Assembly (NCBI GenBank): GCA_018398575.1 | Contig: JAGTXZ010000018.1 | Coordinates: 1,984,001 to 2,048,000 of the forward strand | Direction of reading: 5' to 3' | Length of the DNA: 64,000 nucleotides | Source of the DNA: Ampelomyces quisqualis | Lineage: Eukaryota > Ascomycota > Dothideomycetes > Pleosporales > Phaeosphaeriaceae | Shown: positions 24,401 through 36,608 of the stretch, piece by piece | How positions within the stretch are numbered: the stretch's first letter is position 1 | Layout: the number at the start of each line of letters is the position of its first letter | The notes under the pieces: generated by a model | Told to the model about the DNA's origin: nothing | What the model saw: the letters and a program-made list of their open reading frames with translations, nothing else | Database searches by the model: none | Position numbers and translations under genes: made by a program

Positions 24401-26300
24401 CTAGCTGCGTAGTAATATAGAAATGTATTATTTTTAACAAGTTCTATAACTATAAATCTAAAAATACTATTATAAGTAACTTATACAAGACTATTTAAAG
24501 TAAGAACTATAGTTATTAGTAAAAGGCCTAGGCTCTCTTAAGTACACTAATAGAGAAGAGTCTTTATAAAATACTTATTTTTATCTCTTTAGCGCTTAGT
24601 AGACTATAAAACAATAAGAACTTCTTAAACTAGTACTATCTTATAGGTAAAAAAGATAACATACATAGTTCTAAACTATTTACTACTACTAACTCTATAT
24701 ACGCAAGTATTAAGAAAATTATAGATATAAAAGAGATAAAAAAGATATTAAGCCTAGCTATATTAAAGAGCTAGAACACCTGCTTATCTAAGGCATAAGA
24801 AGAAGTTAAAAATATACTTAATTCTCTTAAGTATATAGCGCTTATAGCGTTAGAAAAGAAGATTATAGTAAAGTTTATACTACGTTAAACTCTAGTTACG
24901 CAAGACCTATAGAGCTAGAAGATTTTAGGCATTAAGAGTACCTTTCTAACGTTCTACTAGCTATACTAAATAGATAACTTCTAATTGCTTATAGCTAACA
25001 TAATAATAAGATATAAGATAGTACTACTATAAAAAAAGCTAAATAGCGCAAAAGCTAAGAGTATATGTATATTTAACTACGCTAAGATACAAAGTATTAT
25101 AATATTTCTAATACTAGCCTAGCTAAAGGCTGCGCTGTTTAAAAGCAAAAGAAGTAAGAAAACTAAGTAGTTTATATTAACATGTATCTAATAGTACTTC
25201 TAGCAGCTAGATAAAGAAACATTTACTAATAACCTTAACTTACTACTTGTATATAGTGTAAAGTATAAGGCAATTAAGCTAGAGGCTAAGAAAACTTATG
25301 TTAAAACTAAACCTAATTTTAATTAAAGAGGCCTAGTAAATAATTAAATAGTACTACGTAACGTTTAGGCTAAAATTTTTATTAGCTTATACAAACTATG
25401 TGTATAACTAGTACTCTAAATAGAGCTTTAAAAAAATTTAGTAAAGATATAGTTCTTCTACTAAGAGAAGACATACTAAAGTCTAAAATAGACGCTACAT
25501 TAGTAAAATAGAAAAACCTAGACTTAATATTTATTTTAGTAGCGTTAATAGTATTTGTAGAAGCTATTATACTAATTAAGGTAAATAAGGTTATAATTGC
25601 AGAGCCTTAAGACAAATAGAGCACTTAAGACTAATTTATATTTAGAGTATATTAACTAGGCTAGCTAGTAGACGTATATAAGAGTATTCTTTTATATAAC
25701 CTAAAAAGTAATCTAAAAACAAAAGTTCTAAAGAAGTAGAATATAAAGACATTATTGCGCAGTAGTCTATAAAGTGTAATAATAAAAAAAGAAGAGATTA
25801 AGTAAAATTATAATAAAGAAATCTCTATAAAGCTTAAAGGGCTAGTGTAAATTAGGTAAATTAAGTAGTAGAACTGCAGAGTATAGTACACTACTATGCA
25901 AAGCTATAGAATAAAAAACGCTTAAGTAGATGTATAACCTAGTCTTAGAAGTATAAGAATATAAAAAGTATTATAACAGAAGTATATACGTAGACTTAAC
26001 GCAAAATTAATTTAAAGCGTAAAGATAGTATAGATTTATAGTAAAACCTAAACTAAGTAATAGCGCTATTAAAGAGATTACCTTAGACTTAAACTATAGT
26101 TAAGTATAGTTAAGAATAGGCTACTAACTAGTAACATAGTTATATAGATAGTGTAAAGCTATATTAAATATAAGAACTATAAACTATTTTGTAAAAGAGT
26201 TCTATAAACTAGGCTACTAATAATAGTATACTAGGTATTGCTATTATTACTTAGTATAGTAGAGTATAGTTAAGAACTATCTAGTAGCTAGTAGTATAGT
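18481..26300. other. Strongly RIP-degraded repeat DNA, unassigned
   Basis: About 7.8 kb of very AT-rich, TpA-rich sequence with no ORF and no motif I can name. A conceptual plus-strand frame, rich in Lys, Gln and Glu and readable through stops, runs about 22900-24400 and looks like former protein-coding sequence. A second such stretch lies near 24650-26100. Local satellite-like patches include repeated ctatatagtacta units near 21435-21480. Composition implies old transposons hit by RIP harder than the 1-16.7 kb part. No family can be claimed. Confidence 0.5.
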
Positions 26301-27200
26301 TATATTAATAGTGTTACTAATATTACAGATATTACTAACGTTGTATTTTTCTAATACTTACTATATTTAAGAAATAAAGTTATACTATATCTACCTATAT
26401 AATAAATAAACGTAATAAATATTAGATTCTTAATATTCTTAATATATTTCTTCTTCTTTAAGATTTAATATATATTTAGAAATCTATATATATATATATA
26501 TAGTATAAGGTATACTTAGATTATACTTATATACCTCTTATTATACTAATTATCTAATTAGAAGGTATACTATATATTAAATTTTAATTACTTACGCTAA
26601 ACTTATGTAACCTAACTTTAACCTATAATTAATTACTTCTACTCTAACCTTTACCTTCTATTAGTGTAAAAAGATTAAGTAGAGAGTTAGATAGGTTTAG
26701 AGTCTTACGTAAAGCTACTCTAACTCTACTTAACTTCTACCTATTTACTACTATAATTAAGGTATATATTATAACTAGAAAAATTAATAACCTAACTCTA
26801 CCTACGCTTTATATAACCTAACCTAACTCTTCTACTAGCGCTAATTTTTTTAGCTTAAGTTAAGGTTAGGTTAGGATTAGGTTACTCTACTTTAAACTCT
26901 ATCTAACTTCTACTCTAACCTATCTACTAGTGTAAGTACGTAGTAGCTCTTAGTAGGTAAAGTTTCTAATATATTATATAAGCTTATCCTCTTATTATAG
27001 CGTAAGCTTCTTTTAGTTAAAGTATTTTGTAGCTTATAAGCTCTAATAGCTCTAGTGTCTTTAGGCTAATATAACTCTATTAACACTAAACTAGTTAGTA
27101 TGTTCCTAGTATATAAAATTATCTCTTAGCTTATATAATTTAATTACTATAATTACCCTATTAATTAGGCTTATATTGGAAAAGTTGTTATGTGTTAAAG
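26301..27200. other. AT-rich boundary segment with telomere-like short repeats
   Basis: It contains a (TA)n run near 26485-26500 and repeated (t)aggtta/cctaac words, notably ttaggttaggattaggtta near 26866-26884 and the inverse cctaacctaac near 26817-26827. No gene. Composition changes sharply to normal GC content at about 27200. Confidence 0.5.
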
Positions 27201-27288
27201 TTAAGTTGTACGTCGCATCATTTGAAGTTCCGCGATCGCCAGCCGACGCGATCGCCACGTGCACGGGCACGGTACGCGCACGGACAGG

Positions 27289-27396
27289 GTATAGGTGTAT
27301 AGCCAACCTAGAATCTCTGATACAACACGCACTCCTACATGCCCCTGATACGTATCCAATTCGACTCCAATAGCTATACCTACCTGCGTTATTACA
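27289..27396 (+). repeat. Truncated LTR of the chromovirus family, almost unmutated
   Basis: About 108 bp match the 3' third of the chromovirus LTRs and end exactly at the LTR terminus (TATTACA for TGTTACA). Unlike the other copies it keeps many C and G bases where they show T and A, so it preserves a near-ancestral sequence. The 5' part of the LTR is missing. Confidence 0.75.
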
Positions 27397-29897
27397 GCCG
27401 GTGGGCCCGAGTAACGTGTCGCTCCTAAGAGGATTCAGCGATCGAAACGTTGTTCGCATCGAAGCGAATGCTAAACCATCTTAGATGGGCGATCTGTAAA
27501 CACCCGAGCGAAAGCCCTGCTCAAGATATGCTTACGTCAACGACTTATATATTGGGCTGAGCTTATACTCAAATAACACTGTCAGAGCAGTAATATATGT
27601 CTTGTATCCGTGTATGCAGATATATGCTGCATCGATCCGCAGTAACGAGGCCTTTGAGATTATGGTCGGTGCAAAAGTCATGGGTTTAGACATGCTCTGG
27701 AATGGTCAGGTCAAGGAACCGGGTGACCAGAATGCCCTCCACAACGTTCGCAAAAGTCACACGGACTTCTGATCTTCATGTCGAGCCCAAGGAAAGTTCT
27801 ACTACCTGGAAAATAACATAAGTGTTGAGATAAACGGCACTGACATTACTCTCTCCGATTTCTTCCAATACGACTGCTCGGACGCTGATCGTTCGACGTC
27901 TATGAGTATTACTACTCCAAAGCAATGCATACATCATTATCATCCACAATTCGCGGTTGCAATATCGAGACGGTTGGATGAGGAGATATTCAATGGATCC
28001 TGTAGCATGGTAAAGACATTCATTTACCGTAAAGCGGGCCGGTCTCGACAAAACAATAAGTGCCTCTTGATTCTTGCTGCGGAGACTGTTTCACGGACCC
28101 CATATGGCGAAGGGCACACGAGTCGGTCAAACCCGACCACTGGGTTTTCCAACGTTACAGAATGGTTCGACCTGTTTGACTAAGAGGTTCTGGTCAGCCG
28201 GGCTCATAACCTCTTGAATGTGGTATGAAGTAAACATGAGATGAGTTGAGATACATATCTAACGAGGAGATCTGCCTATAATAGGCAGCCTGCTTGCTAC
28301 GGACAAAGGAGTAGCAAGCAGCAAACTGATCGTACATGAGATGGAAGATGGTTTGATCCAACGAGCAACCATGAATGAGTGAACAAAGTAAAGGAAATGA
28401 ATGGGAGCGATCCAACAGCCCCACTACAGCTGACTCGAATAAAATCATCGAGCCCCCTGGTTCGGCAGACGACAGCAGCAGAACAAAAGGTGATCTGAAG
28501 TTCAAGGCTTAGCATGGCAGACAAAGACTTGTGTACCAATGCGCAACGCCTGGTTATTACTCTCGATCAGCCTCATAGTGATCACAGCAGCTTTGGTGGT
28601 ATAGAAAATAACGACCAACTGGCGACAGTGCCCACAGCAGACCGGTGTGGAAAGACAGCATCTTGCCACTCATATTTTACGGTCGCGATATCGTGAGCGG
28701 GGCTTTGGATAAAAACAGCCACGACTTATGCGAGAAGCTGAGCCAAAAGCAACACAAGATTAATCCCCTTGAAGCAGGGTACATGCCGGATGTTGCTAAC
28801 GGCGTCAGGCTTGCCACGTTCACATAGTACATACGGAGTACATCGCTACATGGCATCAAAGAGCGGTGAGGCACCCGCCATGACCAAGCGAACGAAGTGG
28901 AGCTTGTGCCGTGATAAGAACCGAGACATCGCGAACCGCAACCATGACCTCTAGAGTCTAGACACGCAAAGCCACAAAGCCGAGAGCCGAAAGCCGAATA
29001 TGAAGGCTCATAAAAATCGAGCAACCGCTGGCGATGCACTCCGTAGAGCCAGGCGAGGACAATCAGATACTAGATGAGGCAAAAGTTGCTCTCGTGGGTG
29101 TACGAATGTCTGAAGAAATGAAGATCTACAGGAGTGTCCTTCCATGTGGAAAAGCTAACCTGCAGCATACCTCCTCTGTACAGTACATATAAAGGAAAAT
29201 ACACAAAATGCGTGCAATATCATGGGTACGTATACAAGTAGAGAAGCTACACGGACTGAACATAAGAGAAGTAATAGTCATCTGGAGCGTAAAGGTCTCT
29301 GTGCCAATTAGTAGCGCCCGGTTGCGATATGTACAAAGTAAGAAAGACATTTTTAATGTAGCTATCGTAGCGAAGCGATTGCGGGGCCTAACAACTACAG
29401 CGCCCTAGGCTATAGTCAGGTCGACGTTATAGGAGTAGTAACGAGTCAAATGTTATTGATTGATAGTAGGTTTTGGCACTAATAGAGGTTAGATAATCTA
29501 GAGAGGCGCGAAGGCTACTACACTGTGCAAAATAGGTTGTTAAATAAGCTACCCCCTGCTTACTGTAGACCTGCCGAAGAAATGTAGCTACCGCTAGCAG
29601 CGGAAATAGCGACTTTGGTACGAAGGGGTGTAGCTAATGAAATGCAAGCCTTGAGTATATGTGGCTTTTAATTTCCTGCATGCAGGATGACCAGAGCGGG
29701 GATATCCCAAACAGTATAGTCTAACACGACGTCGCGATGTCTTATGCTAATAAGCATTCTTCCGCCTCTATACTACTTGAAACTCGCTCAATCCTGTCTA
29801 GGGCGTAACCGAACTTGTCACCTGAGGTCGCAATGCTACAGACAATATGAATATCAAAAATTCCACGACGTTCACCAAATCAATCTGCCCATGGTAC
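27397..29897. other. Intergenic, no gene seen
   Basis: Normal base composition and only short overlapping ORFs (93-120 codons at most) with no recognisable family, splice pattern or consistent frame. An undetected multi-exon gene cannot be excluded. Confidence 0.5.
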
Positions 29898-29968
29898 GCA
29901 TCGGTGGTTTAGTGGTAAAATTAGCCGTTGCCATCGGCTAGCCCCGGGTTCGATTCCCGGCCGATGCA
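29898..29968 (+). tRNA. tRNA-Gly (anticodon GCC)
   Basis: A 71-nt cloverleaf. The 7-bp acceptor stem GCATCGG/CCGATGC is perfect. The D arm follows, then anticodon stem AGCCG/CGGCT with loop TTGCCAT (anticodon GCC at 29930-29932), and a perfect T stem CCGGG/CCCGG with loop TTCGATT. The discriminator base is A. There is no intron. A run of five T at 29969-29973 is the RNA polymerase III terminator. It decodes GGC and GGT glycine codons. Confidence 0.97.
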
Positions 29969-29973
29969 TTTTT
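29969..29973 (+). terminator. Pol III oligo-T terminator of tRNA-Gly
   Basis: Five consecutive T residues directly follow the tRNA discriminator base. Confidence 0.85.
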
Positions 29974-32900
29974 GTGCCACTCAGTCAGTGAGACTGTCGT
30001 GGTGGCTGTGATTGGTTTTTTGTTGGTGATGAGAGGCTGGTCACGTGCTCGGATGTATGGCAGCACTGCCAATATTTTGTAAACGAGAAGAACACCAAAG
30101 ACTGGACAGATGCGAGCTTCGAGCTTATTAGTTGGCAGGCTGTTTTGTTTCTAGTACAAATGCGTGCTGTGCTAGTCTGGAAAGGCTGTGCGGTAATCGT
30201 TAACTTAAACTTGCGTCTAGGTACGGTCGTCATACGGCCATCCGTGAATACCGCTTCCTGGCGCATAGAAGTGAACACGAAGGAGATTCGCGCGCGGACT
30301 CCTATTAGTCCTGATCTGATATCACCTGAGTTGATTCGAGTGTAGCTGGACAGTAGCCCTGGAGATCTTCGCACGTATTCGCTGGGTAGTAGTACATTGT
30401 ACCATAATTATGATTAGTTACTGTTATGTACATGAGCGCTTCATATGAGCATAGACATGCGAATGTCAAACAGAGATAGGGATTTTAATGTGCTCCGTTG
30501 GACAAACACAATTACAGACTAAGCTGCTCTCCAACTCTCATCTAACGTCAAGGCATTTTGATTTTAAAAGTGGAATGCTACAAGTGTTCTCCTAATGCAC
30601 GGGGCCCTGCATAACAATACACTACCAGATGCGCTTTTCGAACGACCAAATGATGATGTGCACAGGAACCCAATCTGCGACGCAAAGATTCCACAACAAA
30701 AAGCGATCTTCATCACGTAATGTCAATTTTCGCTCGATCTCCCTGCCAGATTTACAAATTTGACAACAATACGCAGGCATATCCCGGCAAGTCAACCAAC
30801 ACCGCTGCGTCCAACTCACGAAGCTTGTGTAGATCAAGGCAGATCGTGGAACTGGTATCTGATCGGTGTTTCAGCATCGATGCAACATTCCATCCGACTC
30901 CACGGTTCAACGAAGGGAGATGCAGCGTACTATCGCCGATTGAGGCAACGCACCACGTGAGTCCGAGAAATGAACGTTTGACAATTTTTGCGTCATCTCT
31001 CGTCGACCCGCTTTTGGGTAGCTGGACTCTGGAGGTTGGGGAAATTGCGACTTGCTGTGGAAACGGTCAATCTGAAACAGTTTTCTCATCTCAACGGCGT
31101 GGCGGCTGACGTGTTAAAAAGTACAGGGACGTGAATGTGTCACGAAAGGAAATTTTGATTGCGCGTGGAGGGAGATGGTCATTAGGGGCAGTTTGACCGT
31201 TCTGGTGTATAGGCCAAAGGCTACTCTTACTTCACTTCATAGGTAGGGAAAAAAGAGGAGCACCCGGCAGTGTAACTCAAAGTCAGCCCCGAATTGCACG
31301 TGAGCGAATTATGCCAGTGTCACCGCCGTGAGGCCGTTGCCAGCGCCTGATACCAGAGATCATGTCGAGGTGCGGACCAGATCCGAGGCCCAAAGCTTGC
31401 ACCTGTTTCCAAGATCCTGCATGCTGGTGGGCTAAGATGGTCCATCGACTTGTAAGCCACGGTTTTGCGGAAGTTGTGGCCCCACGTAGTTGGATGGTAG
31501 GTTAAAATGCCCTTGCGCGTACTGCCACTGCCCCATGACGGTGTAAATGCGGCTAGATGAGTCTAGCTTGGCCCACAAGCTAACTGGACGCATGCGGGGT
31601 GCGGACACTTCGATGGAAAAATTACGGATATTTTGTTGAATTGGTTGTTGAGGTTGGACGCGTAGGGAGGGTTTCGACAGAATCTACGCGAGTTTTGGAA
31701 GCGCGAGTAACTCTACGTGTGCAATTCGGATATGGCAGGACGGCAAAGTTTCGTCGAGGTAAAGTGGGGCTGAACCTGTTGGACTGCGAGTGTTTGAATC
31801 TTGGAAATCAATATTTGCTGCTGTGTCTAAGCGACATGTTGTTCGAGTGGCCGGGCGACGAACTTGATGTTGATCTTGCGACATGTGCTTCCGGAGTGCA
31901 CAAGACTCGATGGTAGATGATTCTGACAGGTGGATGTGATGCCACGACGACGGCCCCTCACCGGTGCTATCTGATGTTGTTTCACGCTTCGTCTTACACC
32001 ACAGCACGACCTACTCAAGTTAAAGCTCACGACCAATCTCACGGCTCGCCGATGGCCGGTCTTCCTCCTTGTGGTTCCAACGCTATGAGTAAGCGAAAAC
32101 TCAATCGGTATCCAGCTTGACAGGTTCGCGGGACATTGCGAGTCTCCGGTGCCAAGAGGCAATTTAACATCGAGGAAAAAAGTGAAGCGCAAGTATGTTT
32201 GACAAGCCGTGCTCCTGGATACTTGGTGGTGGTGGTTGGCGGTGAAGACGGATGCGACCAGAAGCAGAAGGAGATTTTCGTCGGACCGCTGCGCTTACCC
32301 AAGCTTGGCCGATGAGTGGTAGCGTCTGCCCAGAATAGCAGGCGCTCCACCCTAGCCTCGCGTCATGCCGGATCAAAAGCGGGGCCCTTGAAACATGTGC
32401 AACGCCGCGAGGCCGTCATGTTGTCGTTGCCAGCACGAGACATGTGACATCTCGACGACAAGGACAAAACCTGACGTTGCGGACCAATTCGACAAGCATC
32501 ACCATTACTCCGTACCGTTGGCGCTACTCATATGAAGACGGTGACAGTGCGCCCGGGAGGCCTTGGCAAACAGATGTCGTCTCGCCCGCTTCCCCACCTC
32601 TTGGCAATTGTCGCGACATTCTTGCAAGAATCAAGCGGAGTCAAGCACACAGCTTCCTCTCGTGCAGCCTCGGTGCGAAGTGCGGACCCTTGCGCCGATG
32701 TGGCGGTGATGTGATGTGATGTGATGCATGCGCAACGGGAAGACAAGGCCAAAGTCAGTTTCGTCCATGCGTGATGTCGACCTGGAGACCTGGATACTGG
32801 TGATACCTGGGCGGACGCTGGATGCAGAGGCGGGGAACATGTCGGTGAGCTTCACACCCAGGGCCATGATCGTATGCACCTAGGGACGGCATTCCTGTTG

Positions 32901-34261
32901 CAGGAGCTGTACTTGATGCTGCTCCGTACCCACCGCTCTTCACTATCTGCAAACGGCTCGGCCGCTGGGGTGGGTGTGTGGTTGGACGCTGATCCTTCCT
33001 CCGCCCAAGTGTTTACCGGAAGCGCGTTCGTATTTGCCTGGGCTAAACGCGTCAAGCACAAAACGATTCGTGGGTATTCGCCGGCAATGCGACCCGCCTC
33101 AGACTGGCCCCCTCCACACAGGTGACAGCTTACAAGATACGATGAGCACTTGAACAGATCGGCCGCTGCTTCATGTGTCGTGGACCCTGGAATGTGGGCG
33201 AGCATGCGTTTGTGCGGCTTCGGAATCCTCGTTGCTCGGACAGGCGGTGACGGGGCAATAAGGAGCATGAACCTCTGTCGTACTTCCTGCCCATGCATTG
33301 CAATGCCGTCTGCACGGCAGCAGTGCCCTGCTTTGACGTCGGAGCAGCAACAAGTAGTTAGTAGAGATGCAACTTGGCGGCCCGCGATAGGGAGCGGCAG
33401 CAGGAGGGGCGCGAGCAACTGTTATCAAATGTGCTTGAACACTGTACAGGCGGCGTGAAGCCGTGGAGATGGCTGCACCACGGCATCTGGAGGCGCTCGA
33501 CTTCAGCTGTACCTAGGCTGGTCTGGTCCGCCATCACCGTCGCATCGTCGCAGCACCAACGCCATCAAAAGCCTCGACGAGCGTGCTTCTTCGCATGTGC
33601 CCACCGCTGGCGTGAGTAAGTTGCCCAAGTTCACGATCTCCCATGTCTGGACTGGCGTGCGCACGGCCACTTTACCCCTTGACCACAACTCCAACTCTTC
33701 GTCCGCCAGCGTCGACCACCTTCACCGTCCCCCCTCTATTATTTCCTTCTGCTTGCTTGTTTGATCCTTCGTCGTTCTCAGCACAGCCCGCCGCCGACAT
33801 CCAGACATCGTCCAATGCCGGCTTAACTGTTCTGCTCGAGGAGGTTTGGTACACGCTGCCATCTCCGTCGATTCACGACAGCCTCTCCCGCGCCCCGGCC
33901 GACGTTGTTGCATTCACTTTCTGTTTTAATAGCTTCTCTTTTTTTTGTTTCGTAGCAGGTACACCTCTCCGGCCCAGTTCGTCGTCTGCACACCGCCCGG
34001 ACACTGGAGGGCGTGTCCTCGCTGCCGCCTCCCTGTAGCCACCGCCCTCCTTGTCCTTAGCGGTTCCCCAGCCGACCCTTCGCCCGCACCCACGACGACC
34101 CATCATCTCCATCTGGCGCGTCGTAGAACCTCAAGGACACTGCTGACTCCACTGTCCATTGCAGGATTTTACACTCGTGCCACCTCGTCGTTCCCCCGCC
34201 GACGTGCACCGGCCCATTTCGACCGGGAACTGCACCTCCGTCGTACTGTTGACGAGTATCG
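29974..34261. other. Long intergenic region and probable 5' leader of the BNI4-like gene
   Basis: No ORF here resembles a known protein; frames up to 188 codons overlap on both strands and look like chance. The last 600 bp are C/T-rich, typical of fungal promoters and leaders. They include acceptor-like sites after pyrimidine tracts (near 33955 and 34164), so a 5' UTR intron is possible. A (gatgt)n micro-repeat lies at 32707-32725. Confidence 0.45.
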
Positions 34262-36608
34262 ATGGCTCAGGTACTCGCGCCAATCGCTCAGACCACCGGA
34301 ACCATTACAATGCCATTTTCGCCCTCCGATGGCTACCAGAACACGCCTTCACAACCCCACCACGCCCAACAGCGAGGCTCGCAGCCACGAAACCAAATGT
34401 ACAACGGGCACTCGAGCGGAACCGGGTACAGAGGCACCTCGGCTCCAATAGCACCGTATGCATTCTCCAGCACACCCGGACTGCGCCAGGAGAACAGGTC
34501 CGTATCGGCACCGCAGACTCAAGCCCTGCAACAGGCCCCAAGCCTCGTCAACCACGCTCGCCTCGGCCATCCATCCCATCCATCATCCTCTTCTGACTCC
34601 ACAGTCTCGACATCCGGCTCCTCCAATCGGTCAGTGGTCAATCCAGCACACTCTGCGCAAGACAGCGACACTAGGAGACAAGCCGAAAGCTTAGCCTCGT
34701 CCATCTCGCTCTCGGCGTCAGCGCTTGACCTTTCGTTTTCTGTGGGAGACGCTCCTACCAAGCCTTCGCCCGGTCGCTACAGACGCGCTACCGGCAGAAC
34801 AGACTCGTCCACCAGCATTTCGACCGGAGCTTCTACACCAACCCAGCGCTCCGTGACCGCTCCGTCTACGACTGGCCTGACACCATTGTCACAAGCCCCT
34901 CTTGCTAGTGGAGAGCTGTCAGGCCCCATAAGACCAGGCCACAGCCGGGCCATCAGTGCAGACGACTCTTCTATCGGTCGATCAAGTGGCACAGATGCGG
35001 CCAAGCGATATAGAAGGCGCAGTTTCAATGGCCTGGATGGCAACGCACTTGCTGCCAACATGGCTTCAATGCAAGTCAGTCACAGGGAAGCGCAGAACAC
35101 GACCGCCGGTGCATCTGCCGCCCACTCCGTGAGCCCGGTTGCCAGTTCGGTCAGACAGAGCAGCCGACCTGCGTCAAGTCACAGCCATGATAGACAGGGC
35201 AGTGCAGGCAGCGCTTCTTCGAAGACATCATCACGGTCACAAGTAAGTCGCTTCACACGTCTCATACGCAGTCTCGTGCTTATCTCTCCTTAGTCTCGCC
35301 CCGAGGCCCCCGTGTCTCGTACGTACGCTTCAGTTGCTGGTGGTGCAGCACCCAAGGCAGCTGAGGCTGCTCGTCGACACGCACCCTCTCCCTTGTCGCA
35401 CCCGGTATCACCATCAGACCCGCCGAGTCACGCACGACCCCAAGCAACGCCCAGCGCCGCTGTCCAGCAATTGACAGCTGTGAACGAAAAAGATAAGGGC
35501 ATGAAGTCTCGTCTGCGCAGGGCTTTCTCCTTTGGTAGTGCTGCCGAACTTCGACGAGCATCTGCGGAGAATAATCTCTCTGCAGAGCGTAGCAAGCTGC
35601 GGAAGGATAGATATCACTCAGAAGAGGATGCCGAACAGGCCGCAATCATTGCCAAGCAGGAAGCGGCTGGCATTGGTGCCGGCATTTATTCTGGCCAAGG
35701 TGGCATGGGCTCTACTGATAATCTCTCTGTTGCTTCTGCTGCGTCATCTGCGTCGATCATGCTACGAAAGATGGGACATGGTATGAAGAAGGGATCCCGG
35801 TCGATCAAAGGACTTTTCAGGCCAAAATCAGTCATCGGGGTACCCGCAGCTGATGGTCCTATAACCAGGCCAAGTTTGGGAGAAGTCTCCTTGGTCAACG
35901 TGGAAGCTGAAAGGCAAAAGGTCAATGTTAACATGGACCCTCACGATCAGGTCCGGGGTGGAACTGGGTATCCCCGACTGGAACGCAACTCAATTGATGC
36001 TGGACCAAGCGCAGAAATTGTGCACTCATCCATGCCACCAAACGAGTCGATGTCGAGGAAGAGCATAGTCGGTGGTGATCGCGAACGAGCAGAGATTCTT
36101 TCCAACATGAAGAAGGGAATTCTAAAACGTAAGTAGGCTCTCCTTTCGGTATTCTCGGTCACTGACATGCATAAGGCAATGGAACCAACTCTGCCTCGGA
36201 GTCACCTGTTCTCCGCCCAGTGGATAAAGCACCAAGCTTCAGGTCTGACTCTCCGAGCACACCCAACGACAAGGGCTCAGTCCGCAACGACGACTACTTC
36301 GCAAGGGCGCCACGCATACTCAATGGCAGCACGAGAAGTCTGCCAAGCACACCACACGGCAGCAAGGGAAACATTACATTCAGTCCACGTATTCAGTTTC
36401 ACGACGCTTGGTCACCTCAGGACTATGATCGCCGGGGAGATATTGCGACCTGCAATAGGCTTACACCGATGCTAGCCCAGCAAATCAAGGAAGAGCTCAA
36501 CTCCTTCAAGATGGTACGTCGATCCTGCTCTTCATTGAAGTTTTCTAACCAGCGCTGCAGGAGATGGAGGTCCACGAGCTTTCCAAACCTCACACCCATT
36601 TCTTCTAA
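34262..36608 (+). CDS. BNI4-like protein (bud neck/septum scaffold that targets PP1)
   Basis: Exons 34262-35242, 35294-36128, 36176-36513 and 36561-36608 give 733 residues; the introns are 51, 47 and 47 bp with GTAAGT or GTACGT donors. The protein is Ser/Thr/Pro-rich and mostly disordered. Only the C-terminal ~60 residues are strongly conserved: an R-I-Q-F sequence at about 677-680 (an RVxF-type docking site for the Glc7/PP1 phosphatase), then D-Y-D-R-R, I-A-T-C-N-x-L-T-P, Q-Q-I-K-E-E-L-N and a final T-H-F-F. In yeast, Bni4 brings Glc7 and chitin synthase III activity to the bud neck; in filamentous fungi a role at septa is expected. The first ATG follows a long C/T-rich leader, and a basic stretch around residues 558-600 may help localisation. 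Identity rests on the tail alone. Confidence 0.7.

Noticed and set aside
1..27200. CRISPR arrays or bacterial-type systems
   Set aside because: No regularly spaced repeats; the genome is eukaryotic with spliceosomal introns.
27902..28183. 93-codon plus-strand frame as a small gene next to the isochore
   Set aside because: No signal peptide, Cys pattern or homology visible, and a 91-codon frame overlaps it on the other strand.
32852..33418. 188-codon minus-strand frame
   Set aside because: No recognisable domain and other frames are equally open over the same stretch; likely chance.
35414..35934. Minus-strand frames inside the BNI4-like gene
   Set aside because: Antisense shadows of the coding exons.
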